6,010 nucleotides of DNA from positions 1-6,010 of the forward strand of contig CAKMQH010000032.1 in the NCBI GenBank assembly GCA_927911515.1. Reading direction: 5' to 3'. The notes under the pieces are model-generated. The model was not told the origin of the DNA, did no database searches, and was given only the letters and a program-made list of their open reading frames with translations. The stretch is from an uncultured Neisseria sp. GTDB taxonomy: Bacteria; Pseudomonadota; Gammaproteobacteria; Burkholderiales; Neisseriaceae. Made by a program: the position numbers and the translations under genes. Of this stretch, positions 4,726-6,010 are shown in pieces; the stretch's first letter is position 1; each line of letters begins with the position of its first letter.

Positions 4726-4776
4726 AAAAAGGTCTCTGAAAAGTCAAAAACGTGATGTCAGCTTTTTCAGACGACC
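4726..4776 (+). terminator. Uptake-sequence hairpin between the hemerythrin gene and nnrS
   Basis: GGTCTCTGAAAAG (4731-4743) pairs with CTTTTTCAGACGACC (4762-4776), with a one-base bulge where the first arm lacks a G and one extra T, around an 18-base loop. It begins right after the hemerythrin stop. On the plus strand it is followed by CCTTCCTATC, a poor U tract, while the A run at 4726-4730 would give a U run to minus-strand RNA. Termination before nnrS may thus be partial, or mainly effective against antisense transcripts. Confidence 0.55.
4766..4776 (-). repeat. DNA uptake sequence, core intact
   Basis: TTCAGACGACC on the plus strand: the 10-base core GTCGTCTGAA plus one base is intact, while the outermost base of the 12-mer is changed (GG instead of AG). 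It is the intact arm of the hairpin; the partner arm 4730-4740 reads AGGTCTCTGAA. Confidence 0.75.
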
Positions 4777-4823
4777 CCTTCCTATCTATTCAAATTCAAA
4801 ATAAACCATTCCAAATACAAACC

Positions 4824-4828
4824 AAGGA
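4824..4828 (+). promoter_or_regulatory. Ribosome binding site of nnrS
   Basis: AAGGA, 6 bases before the ATG at 4835, a good Shine-Dalgarno match that fixes the nnrS start. It contrasts with the hemerythrin gene just upstream, which has none. Confidence 0.8.
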
Positions 4829-4834
4829 ACTACC

Positions 4835-5992
4835 ATGACCGCCTTTTTCAAACACCCTGTTTGGGCAATGGCATTCCGCCCGTTCTACTCGCTGGCGGCA
4901 TTATACGGCGCACTGTCTATCCTGCTTTGGGGCTTCGGCTATACGGGTACGGGTGAGTTGCGCGGCTTTTACTGGCACGCCCATGAAATGATTTGGGGCT
5001 ATGCCGGACTTGTCGTCATTGCCTTCCTGTTGACCGCCGTTGCCACTTGGACGGGGCAGCCGCCTACGCGCGGCGGTGTTTTGGTCGGGTTAACCGCATT
5101 TTGGTTGGCGGCAAGGATTGCTGTTTTTATCCCAGGTTGGGGGGCAACCGCAAGCGGCATACTCGGCACGCTGTTTTTCTGGTATGGCGCGGTTTGCATG
5201 GCATTGCCTGTTATCCGATCTAAGAATAAACGCAACTACGTCGCCGTATTCGCCATCTTCGTCTTGGGCGGAACACACGCCGCATTCCACTTCCAACTGC
5301 ATGCCGGAAACGCAGCCGCACTTCTCAGCGGGTTGCAATCCGGTTTGATTATGGTCGCGGGCTTTATCGGCCTTATCGGTATGCGGATTATTTCATTCTT
5401 TACTTCCAAACGCCTGAATGTTCCACAAATCCCCAGCCCGGTATGGGTGGCACACGCATCCCTTTGGTTGCCTATGTTGACTGCCATGTTGATGGCACAC
5501 CAAGCCCTGCCTTGGCTCTCATCTGCTTTTGCTTTTGTAGCGGGCGTGATTTTTACCGTACAGGTTTACCGCTGGTGGTATAAAGCCGTTTTGAAAGAAC
5601 CGATGTTGTGGATTTTGTTTGCGGGTTATTTGTTCACTGGCTTGGGACTGATTGCTGTCGGAGCTTCTTACTTTCACGCTTCGTTCCTCAACCTCGGCGT
5701 GCACCTTATCGGTGTTGGTGGTATCGGTGTCCTGACTTTGGGGATGATGGCGCGCACCGCGCTTGGGCATACCGGCAACTCTATCTACCCGCCGCCCAAA
5801 TCCGTACCCATTGCCTTTTGGTTGATGATTGCTTCAACGGTTATCCGTATGGTCGCGATTTTTGTTGGCGGTACTGGCTATGTCCATAGTATCCGTACTT
5901 CCTCAGTCCTGTTTGCGCTGGCACTGCTGCTTTACGCATGGAAATACATCCCTTGGCTCATCCGTCCGCGTGCGGATGGTAAACCGGGTTAA
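4835..5992 (+). CDS. nnrS: NnrS, haem/copper membrane protein of nitric-oxide stress
   Basis: Polytopic inner-membrane protein of the NnrS family; in other bacteria it contains haem and copper and protects the cell during NO stress, often under NsrR control. The 385-residue product is full length, with about twelve hydrophobic segments (roughly 14-35, 53-71, 81-99, 106-127, 134-152, 163-185, 205-222, 228-247, 256-277, 287-306, 324-344, 351-375). Family hallmarks: HPVWAMAFRPFYSLAAL at the N-terminus, WHAHEMIWGYAG (48-58, likely metal-ligand histidines), TWTGQPPTRG (71-80), GGTHAAFHFQLH (145-156), NLGVHLIGVGGIG and LTLGMMARTALGHTG (300-314). The C-terminus is short and basic. It starts at an ATG with a good AAGGA and ends on TAA 18 bases before the window edge. 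It lies 110 bases after the hemerythrin gene and divergent from nsrR, forming an NO-response module. Its exact activity is not settled. Confidence 0.94.
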   Translation: MTAFFKHPVWAMAFRPFYSLAALYGALSILLWGFGYTGTGELRGFYWHAHEMIWGYAGLVVIAFLLTAVATWTGQPPTRGGVLVGLTAFWLAARIAVFIPGWGATASGILGTLFFWYGAVCMALPVIRSKNKRNYVAVFAIFVLGGTHAAFHFQLHAGNAAALLSGLQSGLIMVAGFIGLIGMRIISFFTSKRLNVPQIPSPVWVAHASLWLPMLTAMLMAHQALPWLSSAFAFVAGVIFTVQVYRWWYKAVLKEPMLWILFAGYLFTGLGLIAVGASYFHASFLNLGVHLIGVGGIGVLTLGMMARTALGHTGNSIYPPPKSVPIAFWLMIASTVIRMVAIFVGGTGYVHSIRTSSVLFALALLLYAWKYIPWLIRPRADGKPG

Positions 5993-6010
5993 TCGAATCA
6001 AGCATATCAA

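Noticed and set aside
4999..5889. Several open frames on both strands inside nnrS
   Set aside because: They are shadows of nnrS, whose 385-residue frame carries all family motifs and a good ribosome binding site.

Overview
The window looks like chromosomal DNA of a commensal Neisseria. Five copies of the AGGTCGTCTGAA-type DNA uptake sequence (four full 12-mers and one copy with an intact GTCGTCTGAA core) lie between genes. This dialect is known from N. mucosa- and subflava/flavescens-type commensals, not from the GCCGTCTGAA-using meningococcus and gonococcus. The tonB-exbB-exbD, nsrR and nnrS proteins also read as neisserial. The species assignment is inference.

Layout. Bases 1-600 hold the C-terminal two thirds or so of an IS630-family transposase, open to the left and broken by about nine or ten one-base indels, mostly in homopolymers. 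Bases 600-1100 are AT-rich spacer with three uptake sequences, two short open frames of doubtful status, and the terminator of the next operon. On the minus strand follows the complete TonB energy-transduction operon, transcribed tonB (3199-2270), exbB (2202-1543), exbD (1539-1102), with a good Fur-box match 118 bp upstream of tonB. About 510 bp of non-coding DNA separates it from nsrR (4172-3708, minus), which encodes a nitric-oxide-sensing Rrf2-family [Fe-S] repressor. Divergently, on the plus strand, lie a small single-domain hemerythrin-like gene (4344-4724) and nnrS (4835-5992), a haem/copper membrane protein of nitric-oxide stress.

How the parts work together. Right half: an NO-responsive module in which NsrR probably controls its neighbours from the 171-bp divergent spacer. 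That spacer holds a strong GC-rich hairpin, a dyad and a TATAAT box unusually close to the hemerythrin start codon. Left half: iron- and haem-related transport energisation, ExbB/ExbD passing proton-motive force to TonB. The two halves are separate transcription units as far as the sequence shows, though no convincing terminator separates nsrR from tonB.

Most worth a second look: the nsrR / hemerythrin / nnrS module with a start codon lacking a Shine-Dalgarno sequence, a 19-base exact repeat found in two gene-end hairpins where one uptake-sequence arm always lacks the same G, and the indel-only damage of the IS630 copy. No unmistakably new defence or mobile system is visible.
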